64,000 bases of DNA from an uncultured Muribaculaceae bacterium (GCA_910586995.1 CAJUKZ010000006.1:1-64000), one strand, 5' to 3'; positions 7,965 through 17,056 are shown, counted from the stretch's first letter. Notes: generated by a model not told the origin, from the letters alone. Numbers and translations: made by a program.

Positions 7965-8540
7965 ATGAAAGTTGTAGGCATAAGTGGTAGCTCTCGTAAG
8001 AACGGCAATACCGCAATCATAATCAAAACGATTTTTGAGGAATTGAGTAAGGCCGGTATTGAAACGGAACTGATTCAGTTGGCGGATATTGATATTCAGC
8101 CGTGTCGCGCTTGCTTCGCTTGCAAGGGCAAGAAAAATTGCGTTTTCAAAAATGATGGCTTCATCGGAGTATTCAACAGTATGGTTGAAGCAGACGGCAT
8201 CATACTTGGCTCTCCGGTATATTCCGCTGACGTATCGTCAAAAATGAAAGCGTTTCTTGACCGTGGCGGTGTTGTGGTTGCTACCAATCCCGGATTATTG
8301 AAGCATAAGGTGGGGGCTTCTGTTGCCGCTGTTCGCCGTGCAGGAGGTATGACTGCCGTAGATACGATGAATCATTTTATGTTGAACAAAGAAATGATAG
8401 TAGTTGGCTCTACATACTGGAATATGGTCTATGGCAGAGAGATTGGGGATGTCCTCAATGATGAAGAGGGAATGGCAAATATGCGTAATCTCGGACAAAA
8501 TATGGCATGGTTTCTCAAAAGATTAGATAAACAAGGGTAA
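7965..8540 (+). CDS. Flavodoxin-like NAD(P)H-dependent FMN reductase
   Basis: A 191-residue protein starting MKVVGISGSSRKNGNT, the FMN-phosphate-binding loop of the NADPH-dependent FMN reductase/iron-sulfur flavoprotein group. It also has CRACFACKGKKNC, a Cys-rich stretch typical of the iron-sulfur flavoprotein-like branch, and GSPVYSADVSSKMKAFLDR. The frame is open upstream to 7899, but that part overlaps the GrpB gene, and the ATG at 7965 begins exactly at the conserved first strand. Probably a redox enzyme for quinones or nitro compounds. It is followed by an AraC regulator four bases downstream. Confidence 0.88.
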   Translation: MKVVGISGSSRKNGNTAIIIKTIFEELSKAGIETELIQLADIDIQPCRACFACKGKKNCVFKNDGFIGVFNSMVEADGIILGSPVYSADVSSKMKAFLDRGGVVVATNPGLLKHKVGASVAAVRRAGGMTAVDTMNHFMLNKEMIVVGSTYWNMVYGREIGDVLNDEEGMANMRNLGQNMAWFLKRLDKQG

Positions 8541-8543
8541 GAG

Positions 8544-9341
8544 ATGAGCACATTTAGATATATCTTATCCAGCGCGCAACTACAGCCATTTATCCGCTAC
8601 TATTGGATTCTAAATACTAATGAAGATATTGATACTCTGACCTTTCCAATCGGATGTCCGCAACTGATTTTTCATCGTCGGACTCGGTTCTATATTCCGG
8701 AATTGGAGTCAGAACAAGCAAGATTTTCCATAAGCGGTCAAGTCAATTTTCCGGCAAGGGTTCAATCATCGGGCGATGTTGAAACTATTGTCGTTGTGTT
8801 CCATCCTCACGCCATCGGTACTGTGATCAATATTCCGGTATCGTCATTCTATAATCAGGAGATTGACGGTTATTCTCTCGGTGATAAAAGTCTGAACATA
8901 CTTGCTGATGATGTGCTTAATGCCGATGATGCGGCCGAAGCTACCAAGATAATTGAGAAGTGGCTGTTATCAAGGTTGGAAGATACTGCAATTTACAATT
9001 TCAAAAGAGTGGATGCATCGCTGAAACTGTTATTCCATGATAATACTATCAGCGTGGAGAATATGGCTCAACTCGCTTGCCTGAGCCGGAAGCAGTTTGA
9101 ACGGGTGTTTTTCAATGCCGTCGGAATGAAACCAAAGGAATACTCAAATGTGGCTCGTTTTCAGAAATCACTATGGCTTATGCAGAATGGCAACCGCGAT
9201 TTTGCCGACATAGCCTACTCCTGCGGATACTCCGACCAGTCACATTTTATCCGTGAGTGCCGTCACTATTCCGGAACCACTCCGGTAGAATTGCTGAAAA
9301 CACAAACGGTGTATTCAGATTTGTTTGCCTCGCCTTTCTGA
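8544..9341 (+). CDS. AraC-family transcriptional regulator
   Basis: A 265-residue regulator. The N-terminal part (about 1-150) resembles the DUF6597 sensory domain (LQPFIRYYWILNT, FHPHAIGTVINIP). The C-terminal part is an AraC DNA-binding domain with two helix-turn-helix units (ISVENMAQLACLSRKQFERV and FADIAYSCGYSDQSHFIREC). The ligand is unknown. It sits at the end of the packed phosphatase-to-reductase run and just before a promoter for the acetyltransferase-like gene, so it may control either. Confidence 0.9.
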   Translation: MSTFRYILSSAQLQPFIRYYWILNTNEDIDTLTFPIGCPQLIFHRRTRFYIPELESEQARFSISGQVNFPARVQSSGDVETIVVVFHPHAIGTVINIPVSSFYNQEIDGYSLGDKSLNILADDVLNADDAAEATKIIEKWLLSRLEDTAIYNFKRVDASLKLLFHDNTISVENMAQLACLSRKQFERVFFNAVGMKPKEYSNVARFQKSLWLMQNGNRDFADIAYSCGYSDQSHFIRECRHYSGTTPVELLKTQTVYSDLFASPF

Positions 9342-9379
9342 ATGTCCCTTTTCTTCTATCTGAGACAACGGCAATGCGC

Positions 9380-9387
9380 TAACTTTG
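9380..9387 (+). promoter_or_regulatory. -7 box of the CAT-like gene
   Basis: TAACTTTG matches TAnnTTTG and ends nine bases before the ATG at 9397, leaving a 5' leader of only a few bases. Confidence 0.55.
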
Positions 9388-9396
9388 CCACAAAAA

Positions 9397-10014
9397 ATGA
9401 AAGAAGTAAACCCCAAGGAAACAACGAGAGCCTACGCCTTCGATATGTGGATGAATGCTCCGATGCCAATGGTAACGTTCTTCAAGACACTCGATGTCAC
9501 CCGATTATTGAAAATCAGCCGCAGGTGTGGACTTAAATTCAATATGCTCATGTGCTGGTGCATTGGGCGTGCCGCCTTGCAGGTAAAGGAATTTCAGATA
9601 CTCCCGGTCGGTGGCAAACTCATTGAATATGATTCTCTCGCTGTCAATACCATCGTGTCAAACAGTCAGGGAGAAGTTAGTTCATGCGATGTCCCGTTTT
9701 CCGATGATTTGACGACATTCAATTCCGAATATCTCCGTCTTACCCGACAAGTCGCTGAAAGTTGTGAGAATCACGACCTGTCCGAAAGCATGATAATCGG
9801 AACCTCAGCACTCGCCCGATACGATATTGACGGAGCGGTGGGAATGTACAGCGGCATCTTCAACAACCCGTTCATGATATGGGGAAGATATAGGAAACAG
9901 TTATTCAAAACCATCCTCACCGTTTCTTTTCAATTCCACCACACTCAGATGGATGGCGCACACGCCGCCCGCTTCCTTGATTTGTTGCAACGGGAGATTA
10001 ACGCTATCCACTGA
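9397..10014 (+). CDS. Chloramphenicol acetyltransferase-like O-acetyltransferase
   Basis: A 205-residue protein of the CAT family. The C-terminal motif FQFHHTQMDGAHAARFLD contains the HHxxxDG active-site signature, and FNMLMCWCIGRAALQ is the usual N-terminal helix region. Classical CATs acetylate chloramphenicol with acetyl-CoA, but many chromosomal relatives act on other alcohols, so resistance cannot be claimed. I chose the ATG at 9397; an earlier start at 9385 would lie on the promoter box. Confidence 0.85.
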   Translation: MKEVNPKETTRAYAFDMWMNAPMPMVTFFKTLDVTRLLKISRRCGLKFNMLMCWCIGRAALQVKEFQILPVGGKLIEYDSLAVNTIVSNSQGEVSSCDVPFSDDLTTFNSEYLRLTRQVAESCENHDLSESMIIGTSALARYDIDGAVGMYSGIFNNPFMIWGRYRKQLFKTILTVSFQFHHTQMDGAHAARFLDLLQREINAIH

Positions 10015-10111
10015 TTCTGTGATATGATCAAATAAGCATGTTATATTAGTGCAATATCCCCCCCCTGATAAAATACGTGACAACTGATATCTATGTAAAG
10101 CCAGAAGTAAT

Positions 10112-10948
10112 ATGAAAGAAGCAATCCCTATGCATCTCCACAAGGATGTGACAGAGACTGGAATTTATCTAAAGATTGTGACACCTGAAGATCTTGGGAA
10201 TCATCCAATAGAGTACGCCCATAGGGATGATTTCTATATTTTGGGACTCATAACTCGTGGAACAGTTTGTATTGATATCGATTTTGAGAGACAGACAGTT
10301 GGAGCAGGAGAAATTGGGCTTATAAGACCTGGGCAAATACACAGATTCATAAATGGAGAGAATTTTGAAGGCTTAATGCTTTCAATCGAAAAGGGCATAG
10401 TCTGCGATCAATATAAATTGATTTTTAAGGAGACATCCTTCTCGTGTAATGCCATAGAGGTGCAAAATACTGAGTTCGTCGAGTTAAAGATCTTGTATCA
10501 GTTGATTTATGATATGGTTGGAAGATATGAAGATTTATCCGTAATCAGAAATCTGGTCTCTGCATTCGTGGGGATGACAGCCGGATGTTTTAAAAGAGCC
10601 GATTGTCAGCACTACTGGAATAACAGACGACATACAGAGATTGTGATGCAACTCAACCATCTTCTTCAACTCTATCTTATTGAGAGCCGCAGCCCATCTT
10701 TCTATGCAGACAAATTAAAACTATCATTAGCTTATCTAAATGAGGTCGTAAAGAGTGTTACAGGTTGGAATGTCAGTAACTATATCCGAAATGAAATAAT
10801 ACTCTTGGCGAAAAGGTTGCTCTATCATACAAATTTGACAGTAAAGGAAATTGCAACATCATTGGGATTTGATGATAATGCCTATTTTTCGCGCCTTTTC
10901 ACAAAAGCAACCGGTAAGTCGCCCATGCAATTCAGGGCAAAACCTTGA
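10112..10948 (+). CDS. AraC-family transcriptional regulator with cupin sensor
   Basis: A 278-residue regulator with an N-terminal cupin domain (HRDDFYILGLITRG, GEIGLIRPGQIHRF) for a small ligand and a C-terminal AraC domain (SPSFYADKLKLSLAYLNEVV, VKEIATSLGFDDNAYFSRLF). It is unrelated in detail to the regulator at 8544-9341. The intergenic space before it (10015-10111) has a run of seven C near 10060 and no clear TAnnTTTG box. The neighbouring small membrane protein gene downstream has its own promoter and may be a target. Confidence 0.9.
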   Translation: MKEAIPMHLHKDVTETGIYLKIVTPEDLGNHPIEYAHRDDFYILGLITRGTVCIDIDFERQTVGAGEIGLIRPGQIHRFINGENFEGLMLSIEKGIVCDQYKLIFKETSFSCNAIEVQNTEFVELKILYQLIYDMVGRYEDLSVIRNLVSAFVGMTAGCFKRADCQHYWNNRRHTEIVMQLNHLLQLYLIESRSPSFYADKLKLSLAYLNEVVKSVTGWNVSNYIRNEIILLAKRLLYHTNLTVKEIATSLGFDDNAYFSRLFTKATGKSPMQFRAKP

Positions 10949-10977
10949 ATAGTCCAATAACAGGCTCACATACTCCA

Positions 10978-11008
10978 TTGACGCGCACGATACCTTAAGG
11001 TAATTTTG
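10978..11008 (+). promoter_or_regulatory. Promoter of the small membrane protein gene
   Basis: TTG at 10978-10980 and TAATTTTG at 11001-11008 with a 20-base spacer, matching the Bacteroidota consensus, 22 bases before the ATG. Confidence 0.7.
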
Positions 11009-11030
11009 CAGTCGGAAAAAGACTGTAAAA

Positions 11031-11441
11031 ATGACAAAGAAAACAAAGTTGAAATTATGCGATTGGTCTCTGCTGTTTTTGACCGTCGTTATACTCGCTT
11101 CCGGGGTACAACTGGAAATTAACCCTGTCGGAGCAAAATGCTGGATATGGTCACATATAGTGATTGGGATACTATTTATAAGTGGAATAATCTGGCACAT
11201 CAGCCTTCATAAATCCTGTAAGAAAAGAGTTGAACCAAAGACTCGAAAACACGGAAACAAACATGCTGTGATAGGAATATTCTTCCTGCTTACGCTACTA
11301 AGCGGAGTTATCGCAACAGGTCATTGGGTTGGCACTTACTTTCACAGTACAATAGGAGGTGTTCACGGTAAATTCGGCTTCCTTTTCATTATAGCCGTAA
11401 TTCTACATATAGCAAAACATAAGCGTTTTTATTACCTATAG
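11031..11441 (+). CDS. Four-helix membrane protein, DUF4405/cytochrome b-like
   Basis: A 136-residue protein with four predicted membrane helices (about 12-30, 38-60, 78-98 and 112-130). Histidines recur inside or at the ends of the helices (WSHIVIG, IWHISLHK, GHWVGTYFHS, GVHGKFGF, ILHIAKHK). This pattern matches the DUF4405/cytochrome b561-like group, where His pairs bind haem, so an electron-transfer role in the inner membrane is likely but not proven. It has its own promoter and follows an AraC regulator. Confidence 0.7.
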   Translation: MTKKTKLKLCDWSLLFLTVVILASGVQLEINPVGAKCWIWSHIVIGILFISGIIWHISLHKSCKKRVEPKTRKHGNKHAVIGIFFLLTLLSGVIATGHWVGTYFHSTIGGVHGKFGFLFIIAVILHIAKHKRFYYL

Positions 11442-11470
11442 AGGTCACGCCTATTTTGACATAGCCTCGT

Positions 11471-12052
11471 TTACAATATTCTGTACATTCGCCTTGTTGG
11501 AGATGTAGAGTCTCTATTTGTTTGAAATCCGAAAGAATTTTTATGATAGAATTTAATCGTTTTTTCGTTATTCAAAGCATCCACGGTAATGAACTGACAA
11601 CCGGCCTGCCGATGTTTTTCATAAGTAGCGGCAACCAAATCAATTATCATAGAGCCAATTCCCATACTCTGATATTTTTCTAATATACCGAGATGACCAA
11701 TATTTATGGCAGGATAGGATGATTGCCGATTCAAGAAAGTTGCTATATCTTCATCTGCTTCCAACTTCAAATCTTCAATAAAATCATCCTTTTCTGTCTG
11801 ACTGCCTATCATTAAAGCATCATTCATAAGAGTGAAAGCAGCTACAATTTCCCCAGTCTCTATAAACACGCTATATGCAGAAAGATAATGCCTTTGCACA
11901 CACTCTTTCACCTCAATATGAAAGAAATCGTCAAGTTCTTTTACTCCACATGAAAACGCAGACATATTTTCATAGTCTGCGTCAGTCATTAATCGTATTT
12001 GAATTTGGGAATCAATATCCAAGAATCGGGTTTTTTCCTCCACAATTAGCAA
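11471..12052 (-). CDS. GNAT-family N-acetyltransferase, possible toxin
   Basis: A 193-residue GNAT protein. The acetyl-CoA-binding region is INIGHLGILEKYQSMGIGSM (the QxxGxG/A loop), followed by FITVDALNNEKTIKFYHKNS, the pattern of small GNATs of the TacT/AtaT type that acetylate aminoacyl-tRNA. Its start lies 41 bases inside a small upstream ORF (12012-12209), so translation is coupled. The architecture resembles a toxin-antitoxin pair, though the partner is not a ribbon-helix-helix protein I recognise. Alternatively it is an ordinary acetyltransferase. Confidence 0.8.
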   Translation of the reverse strand: MLIVEEKTRFLDIDSQIQIRLMTDADYENMSAFSCGVKELDDFFHIEVKECVQRHYLSAYSVFIETGEIVAAFTLMNDALMIGSQTEKDDFIEDLKLEADEDIATFLNRQSSYPAINIGHLGILEKYQSMGIGSMIIDLVAATYEKHRQAGCQFITVDALNNEKTIKFYHKNSFGFQTNRDSTSPTRRMYRIL

Positions 12053-12209
12053 TTATTCGATTTGCATTTGCTTCTGTACGAGCTTTACGCACTTCGTTGC
12101 GATGTCGTTCTTCTGCATTAAAATCCCCCCGGAGATGTTTCTCCAGATTACAACGGAAACGAGCGACATCATCTCGATCCATTGGAGGATTAGGAATTGA
12201 ACGGATCAT
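12012..12209 (-). CDS. Small charged protein upstream of and overlapping the GNAT gene
   Basis: A 65-residue ORF starting MIRSIPNPPMDRDDVARF, then a highly charged middle (EERHRNEVRKARTEANANRI) that is probably helical. It is preceded by a TAAATTTG promoter box 22 bases upstream and overlaps the GNAT gene by 41 bases in another frame, so it is the first cistron. I do not recognise a family. Position and size suggest an antitoxin or chaperone for the GNAT protein. Confidence 0.65.
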   Translation of the reverse strand: MIRSIPNPPMDRDDVARFRCNLEKHLRGDFNAEERHRNEVRKARTEANANRIIANCGGKNPILGY

Positions 12210-12230
12210 AGCTTTAACTTATTGATTATG

Positions 12231-12238
12231 CAAATTTA
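12231..12238 (-). promoter_or_regulatory. -7 box of the small ORF/GNAT operon
   Basis: Minus-strand TAAATTTG ends 21 bases before the ATG at 12209. Confidence 0.6.
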
Positions 12239-12428
12239 CGACATTTTATTCATAGTCGCAAACTTCAACTGAAGATATTTTTCTATTCTTTATTATGTAA
12301 CATCTGAAATACATGATATGTTTATCTTAGTTAAGATGGTCATATTAGTAATATTATTGCTCTTATATGATTTAATTGTAAATTCTGATGCTGTTAATAA
12401 CTGATTCCAATTATGGATTAAATTTTAG

Positions 12429-12436
12429 TATCTTTG
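12429..12436 (+). promoter_or_regulatory. -7 box of YciI copy 2
   Basis: TATCTTTG ends 22 bases before the ATG at 12459. The rest of the gap 12239-12428 is AT-rich and shows nothing else I can name. Confidence 0.6.
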
Positions 12437-12458
12437 CGCTTATAAAAGAAACTGAAAT

Positions 12459-12752
12459 ATGTTCATAGCGATTCTTACCTATAAAAAGGCTCTGAGCGAA
12501 GTCGATAAGTATCTTCAGGCTCACCGTGATTATCTTGCGGAACATTATGCGGCAGGTGATCTGATCACATCCGGACCGCGTGTGCCGCGTGTCGGTGGTG
12601 TGATAATGATTAAAGCAGCCGACCTGGAATCTGCCAAGACAATTCTTTCGCAAGACCCTTTCAACATCAACGGTATTGCTGATTATCAGATTGTGGAATT
12701 TACCCCGACATTGTTCTGTGAGAGCGGATTAAAGCAATTATTAAATCCATGA
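12459..12752 (+). CDS. YciI-family protein, copy 2
   Basis: A 97-residue YCII-domain protein that aligns over its full length with the product of 6924-7211 (shared blocks SEVDKYLQAHRDYLAEHYA and SQDPFNINGIA), clearly a recent paralogue. Here it has its own promoter and ends in a four-base overlap with the AlkD-like gene, so the two form an operon. The AlkD partner hints at a stress role; the reaction is unknown. Confidence 0.87.
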   Translation: MFIAILTYKKALSEVDKYLQAHRDYLAEHYAAGDLITSGPRVPRVGGVIMIKAADLESAKTILSQDPFNINGIADYQIVEFTPTLFCESGLKQLLNP

Positions 12753-13498
12753 TTTGTGCGTCGGACATAGAGGCCACATTGTTGAGCATGGCCGACGAGC
12801 GGCAGGCTCAACAATTATTGCGATTTTTCAAGACCGCTCCAGGACAGTATGGCGAGGGTGACAGGTTCATAGGCCTGCGTAATCCGCAAGTGCGGATGGT
12901 TGTGAAAAAGGTATGGAAAGACACGCTTCTTCCTGAGGCCGAGAAACTTGCACGGTCGCCTCTCCATGAAATACGTCTGTGCGGACTGTTGATCATGGTA
13001 GAGCAATACCTTCGGGCTATGAAAAAGAAAGATCAGGCTGAGATGTCCGGAATATTTGAGTCCTATCTTGAGCTTTATCCATATATCAATAATTGGGATT
13101 TAGTCGATTTGTCTGCAATAAAGATAGTAGGTAATCACGAGGTACTGAATCCTGATATTACGCTGATGGATGAATGGATCAAGCCTGAAGGACATACACT
13201 TTGGCAGCAGCGCATTGCTATGGTCAGCACGTGGATGCTTACGCGCAAGGGTATAATCGGAAAATGCATGGACAGGGCGAAATTCCTGTTGACAAGTCCT
13301 CACGACCTTTTGCATAAGGCTGCCGGTTGGATGCTTCGCGAAGTGTGGAAGAAGGGTTACAGGGATGAACTCCGGGATTTTCTTGAAGCAAACGTGGTCG
13401 GTATGCCATCCGTAATGCTCTGTTATGCGTGCGAGCAAATGTCTGTCGAAGAACGCCACGAATGGCAATCAAAACGAAAGCTAATTTATAAAAGATAA
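12749..13498 (+). CDS. AlkD-like DNA alkylation repair protein
   Basis: A 249-residue all-helical HEAT-like repeat protein with the family segments FIGLRNPQVRMVVKKVW, YPYINNWDLVDLSA and HKAAGWMLREVWKKG. AlkD enzymes excise positively charged alkylated bases without base flipping. The Trp and Asp of NNWDLVD correspond to the catalytic region known for AlkD. It is translationally coupled to the upstream YciI gene. Start chosen as the ATG overlapping that stop. Confidence 0.88.
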   Translation: MICASDIEATLLSMADERQAQQLLRFFKTAPGQYGEGDRFIGLRNPQVRMVVKKVWKDTLLPEAEKLARSPLHEIRLCGLLIMVEQYLRAMKKKDQAEMSGIFESYLELYPYINNWDLVDLSAIKIVGNHEVLNPDITLMDEWIKPEGHTLWQQRIAMVSTWMLTRKGIIGKCMDRAKFLLTSPHDLLHKAAGWMLREVWKKGYRDELRDFLEANVVGMPSVMLCYACEQMSVEERHEWQSKRKLIYKR

Positions 13499-13622
13499 TG
13501 CTCGTGATCCAATAAAAAGCTTGTTATAAACCAAACGAGATTTTCAAAAAAGCAATTTGCTTTTGCCTTATATCAAATCATCAAGGGATTTAAAGATAAA
13601 TGCCATTAAATTCAAAATCTAT

Positions 13623-14426
13623 TCATTTTAGTAATTTTCGATCGTTATCACCGCTCTCCAGTACACTCATCTGATGGATGGCTATTTGGTTAAGTTTGAT
13701 AAGTCGCTCCGATTGTGGTAGCCCTTGCTCTATGAATACGGCATTGAGGCTTTCCATATTGGATAGGCAGATGAGTTCGTTCACAGAAGCATAGTCGCGG
13801 ATATTCCCTTTCAAATCTGGATTTGCCTCACGCCACTGTTTTGCAGTCATTCCGAACATAGCCACGTTCAACACATCGGCTTCATTAGCATAGATGATAT
13901 TTGCTTGTGCGTTAGTGACCTCTATTGGAATAAGGTTTTGCTTGATCGCATCGGTGTGTATGCGGTAGTTGATTTTCGACAACTCACGCTTTGCCGACCA
14001 CCCTAACGCTTGTTGCTCAACCGCTTTAAGTCTTTGAAATTCTTTTACGATATAAACTTTGAACTCCGGGCTGATCCACATGGCAAACTCAAACGCTATA
14101 TCCTTGTGGGCGTATGTTCCACCGTATCTTCCTGCTTTGGCTTGAAGTGATATGGCGTTGGTTCGCGCTACAAACTCCTTGACACTTATCTTAAAACTGT
14201 TGAGACCGGACTGATTTCTAATTGTGGCGAATTCGCCATAATTAAAATCGGGATTATACACTTTCTCCCAAATGCCGATAAATTCAAGAGTGTTACGGTT
14301 ACGTAGCCAATCAGTGATGAAGAAGTCTCCATCTTTGGCACGCAACATATCGGTGAGACAGATGTAGTCCTCACTGTTTACTTTTATAACATTAACTTCG
14401 GTGTCTTTTACTGTTATTTTTGCCAT
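13623..14426 (-). CDS. KilA-N domain-containing protein
   Basis: A 267-residue protein with an N-terminal KilA-N domain (YICLTDMLRAKDGDFFITDW, AGRYGGTYAHKDIAFEFAMW), a DNA-binding domain common in phages and large DNA viruses and in Bacteroidales accessory genes. The C-terminal half (about 140-267) is a helical region typical of the Bacteroidales form. I start at the ATG at 14426 (MAKITVKD) because the longer frame begins with a TTG lying on the promoter box. Function is unknown; probably a remnant or regulator of phage origin. Confidence 0.82.
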   Translation of the reverse strand: MAKITVKDTEVNVIKVNSEDYICLTDMLRAKDGDFFITDWLRNRNTLEFIGIWEKVYNPDFNYGEFATIRNQSGLNSFKISVKEFVARTNAISLQAKAGRYGGTYAHKDIAFEFAMWISPEFKVYIVKEFQRLKAVEQQALGWSAKRELSKINYRIHTDAIKQNLIPIEVTNAQANIIYANEADVLNVAMFGMTAKQWREANPDLKGNIRDYASVNELICLSNMESLNAVFIEQGLPQSERLIKLNQIAIHQMSVLESGDNDRKLLK

Positions 14427-14453
14427 TTGGGGATAAGCGATTGATTTCAAATG

Positions 14454-14461
14454 CAAATATA
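14454..14461 (-). promoter_or_regulatory. -7 box of the KilA-N gene
   Basis: Minus-strand TATATTTG ends 27 bases before the ATG at 14426. It also decides the start, since the longer frame would begin inside it. Confidence 0.55.
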
Positions 14462-14500
14462 CTGCAAAAATCGGTTGAATCTGCGTATTAGCTTTTTTTC

Positions 14501-17056
14501 TCAGAACCTGTATTGTATGGAGGCAAGGATATTGCGGGGGCGGATTTGGAATGAGTGCTCTGTACGCGATAGTGTGCCATATGCCACGTAGCTGTAATGG
14601 CGTTTGTTAAGGAGATTGTCTGCTGTTACAGATAGCCTGATCTTATTGTTTACCCGCCATGCTGCCGAGGCGTCAAGCAGTATGAGGTTTTCGGTGTTTC
14701 CTTCCGGGAAGTGGGTAAGGAAGTGTTCCGCACCGAGACTGAACTGAAGCCGGTCTATCGGTATCACGGTTGCATACAGTTTCTGGTTGAATGAGTGATA
14801 CGAGGTCTCAGCATCGTCGATTTTCAGTCTGGAGAAACCATAATTGGCGTCATAATTCAGTGATAGCCACCGGACGATGCTACCCTTGAAATATGGCTTG
14901 ACGACAGCTGCGATCTGGTCGTATGGCATGACTTGATTGTCACGCATCGAGGAGGCCGATGAGGCTGAAGCATTGAAATCACAGCCAATAAGCATCTTGC
15001 TATGTCCCAATCCTTTGCTTATGCCACCACTTAGATACCATGTTTTGCTTTCCGACAGCCTGTCGGCAAAAGTGGAGACGATGATATTGTCCACAAACAG
15101 TTGGTTAGACATCAATGACGATCGGCAGTAATTGTATGTAGCCGAGAAGTTGAAGAAGAAAGCACTTAATGGATTACGGTAACTATATGAGAAACCGGCA
15201 GATACATCGTGTGTGTATTTGCCATCGGTTCTGCCGATGAAAAGATTGCGGTAGTCGGCAAGCACTGGAGATGAATTGTAAAGATATGCCTGAGGTGAGC
15301 TTAATCTGTAGGCCAATGATCCCGAAAACTCAGATCTTGCGGATGCTTTCTTCCTTACATAGAATCGTGGAGTAAGATTGATATAATCATGCTGTCCGCT
15401 TATGGAATAGTGAAGCCACTTTACAGCGACTGTTGTCGATAATCGCCAGTTGTTGCGTTCATAATCAACCTGAGGCTTGGCATAGATGTTAGACAGAAAA
15501 GCGTTGTGAGTGCGCGAATTATCAAAGTTTCCCATTCCTGACAGTGTGGCATTCATCCTGTGGTAGTTGAGGTCTATGCCACCGTTGATGTAGAACTTCC
15601 AGAACCTGCTTAGCCGTCCATATTGGCTCTCAGTAGTGCTTCTGAAATCTGTGATGCCGAGATTCTGCAACACTCTGGTTTCGTCAGCCACGTAAAGACG
15701 GTCAGGCGAGTGCACGAACGAGTTTCGCGAAACGAGTTCGAAAATATTCGTATCATTGCGTTTCACAAGTTTCAGGTCGTTGGATGCTGAAATATCTCTG
15801 CGGCTTACCTTTTGTGTAAGGTCCATGCTTCCGGATATAGCGGAGGTTGAATTATTCCAGACTGCATTAACCGTCAGTTTGTCTTTTAGAAAATATCCGC
15901 GTTTGTTTATTTCCGAATTGAACTGAGCCGAAAGATCGTGGGTCTGAGTCCGCAGTCTGTTGCGCTGTATAAAATCCGGTATTGTCTGGCTGAAATAATC
16001 GGTGTTCAGACTTGAATTGTAGTCGAGCCGGTCTGCGGCATAGTTGAATTTCAGTCGCATGGAGTTATCGCCGTGCCTCCAGGCAGAGATCGCGTTTGCG
16101 ATCCATGAGAGATTGTCGCGGGTGCGTTTCTCAGTCAGTGGAGCAGCTACAATATCGGCCGAGATGTATCCGGGCCATAGAGACTCGGAATAATCGGATG
16201 AAAACATGTCGTGGAAGTCATGTTCGGTTATCTGTGATGCCGGGTTCCATGCGGTGTTTCCTGCGCGCAGTGTTATTATGTTCTGCATTTTTGAGGCCAT
16301 CCGCATTGTGTACATCGAGCCATCGTAGAGCAATGGCTCTGCACCCGCAGCAGCTTTTGCCACACCTACCCATCTGCTCCTTGCATCTTCTTTAAGCCTG
16401 AGATTTATACCTGCTTCCTCGGGAAATTCTATGCCTTCAAGAGCCTTTACCGGTTGATGATTCTCCATTACCTCTACCGATTTGACATCTTCATGGGATA
16501 TATTTTCTGTCGCAAGTCCGTACTGACCGCCTATGAAATCGTTGCCGTCGATATAGAACTTATTTATCGGTTTTCCCTGATACTTGATTGTGCCATCTTC
16601 TTCAACCCTTATTCCCGGCAGGCGTTTGATTACGTCAATGATTGCGTTGTCTTTTGCATTGGCATAGCGTTCTACATTGAACACAAGCGTATCTCCTTTC
16701 GCATATATATCCGGAGCATTGACTATCACATCATTGAGCTGGGTCTCTTTTGCAGTCATCCTCACTCCATTGCTGAAGTTATAGGAAACAGGCAACACCA
16801 GAGTCTCATATCCTATTCTCCGGAATGATATTGAGGCAGTCTCAGCATTGACTTTTATTGAGTAAGATCCGCTGGCCGTCGAAGATGCGAATGCTGTCGC
16901 TTTTCCGTTGGCGTTTAATGCCCGTATCACTACGCCCGATACGGCTTCTCCGGTCTGTGCATCGGCTACAGTGCCGTGCAGTTCCCTCGGGTCTGCCGCT
17001 TTTGCCAGCAGCAGACCCAAAAGAATGCTTAGTATGAAAAAACAGTATCTTGTCAT
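14501..17056 (-). CDS. Outer-membrane beta-barrel protein with carboxypeptidase-like N-domain
   Basis: An 851-residue protein with a signal peptide (about 1-20), a carboxypeptidase-regulatory-like domain (about 22-105, HGTVADAQTGEAVSGVVIRA), a plug-like region (IDVIKRLPGIRVEEDGTIKY, KPINKFYIDGNDFIGGQYGL) and a long beta-barrel ending in a C-terminal aromatic (IQYRF). This is the TonB-receptor-like outer membrane family often encoded with GLPGLI proteins. Its ATG overlaps the GLPGLI stop by four bases. The substrate is unknown; it may export or anchor the GLPGLI protein or import a small ligand. Confidence 0.87.
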   Translation of the reverse strand: MTRYCFFILSILLGLLLAKAADPRELHGTVADAQTGEAVSGVVIRALNANGKATAFASSTASGSYSIKVNAETASISFRRIGYETLVLPVSYNFSNGVRMTAKETQLNDVIVNAPDIYAKGDTLVFNVERYANAKDNAIIDVIKRLPGIRVEEDGTIKYQGKPINKFYIDGNDFIGGQYGLATENISHEDVKSVEVMENHQPVKALEGIEFPEEAGINLRLKEDARSRWVGVAKAAAGAEPLLYDGSMYTMRMASKMQNIITLRAGNTAWNPASQITEHDFHDMFSSDYSESLWPGYISADIVAAPLTEKRTRDNLSWIANAISAWRHGDNSMRLKFNYAADRLDYNSSLNTDYFSQTIPDFIQRNRLRTQTHDLSAQFNSEINKRGYFLKDKLTVNAVWNNSTSAISGSMDLTQKVSRRDISASNDLKLVKRNDTNIFELVSRNSFVHSPDRLYVADETRVLQNLGITDFRSTTESQYGRLSRFWKFYINGGIDLNYHRMNATLSGMGNFDNSRTHNAFLSNIYAKPQVDYERNNWRLSTTVAVKWLHYSISGQHDYINLTPRFYVRKKASARSEFSGSLAYRLSSPQAYLYNSSPVLADYRNLFIGRTDGKYTHDVSAGFSYSYRNPLSAFFFNFSATYNYCRSSLMSNQLFVDNIIVSTFADRLSESKTWYLSGGISKGLGHSKMLIGCDFNASASSASSMRDNQVMPYDQIAAVVKPYFKGSIVRWLSLNYDANYGFSRLKIDDAETSYHSFNQKLYATVIPIDRLQFSLGAEHFLTHFPEGNTENLILLDASAAWRVNNKIRLSVTADNLLNKRHYSYVAYGTLSRTEHSFQIRPRNILASIQYRF

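Noticed and set aside
13499..13622. Possible terminator between the AlkD-like and KilA-N genes
   Set aside because: AAAAGCA/TGCTTTT pairing near 13550 is weak, with a three-base loop; not convincing.
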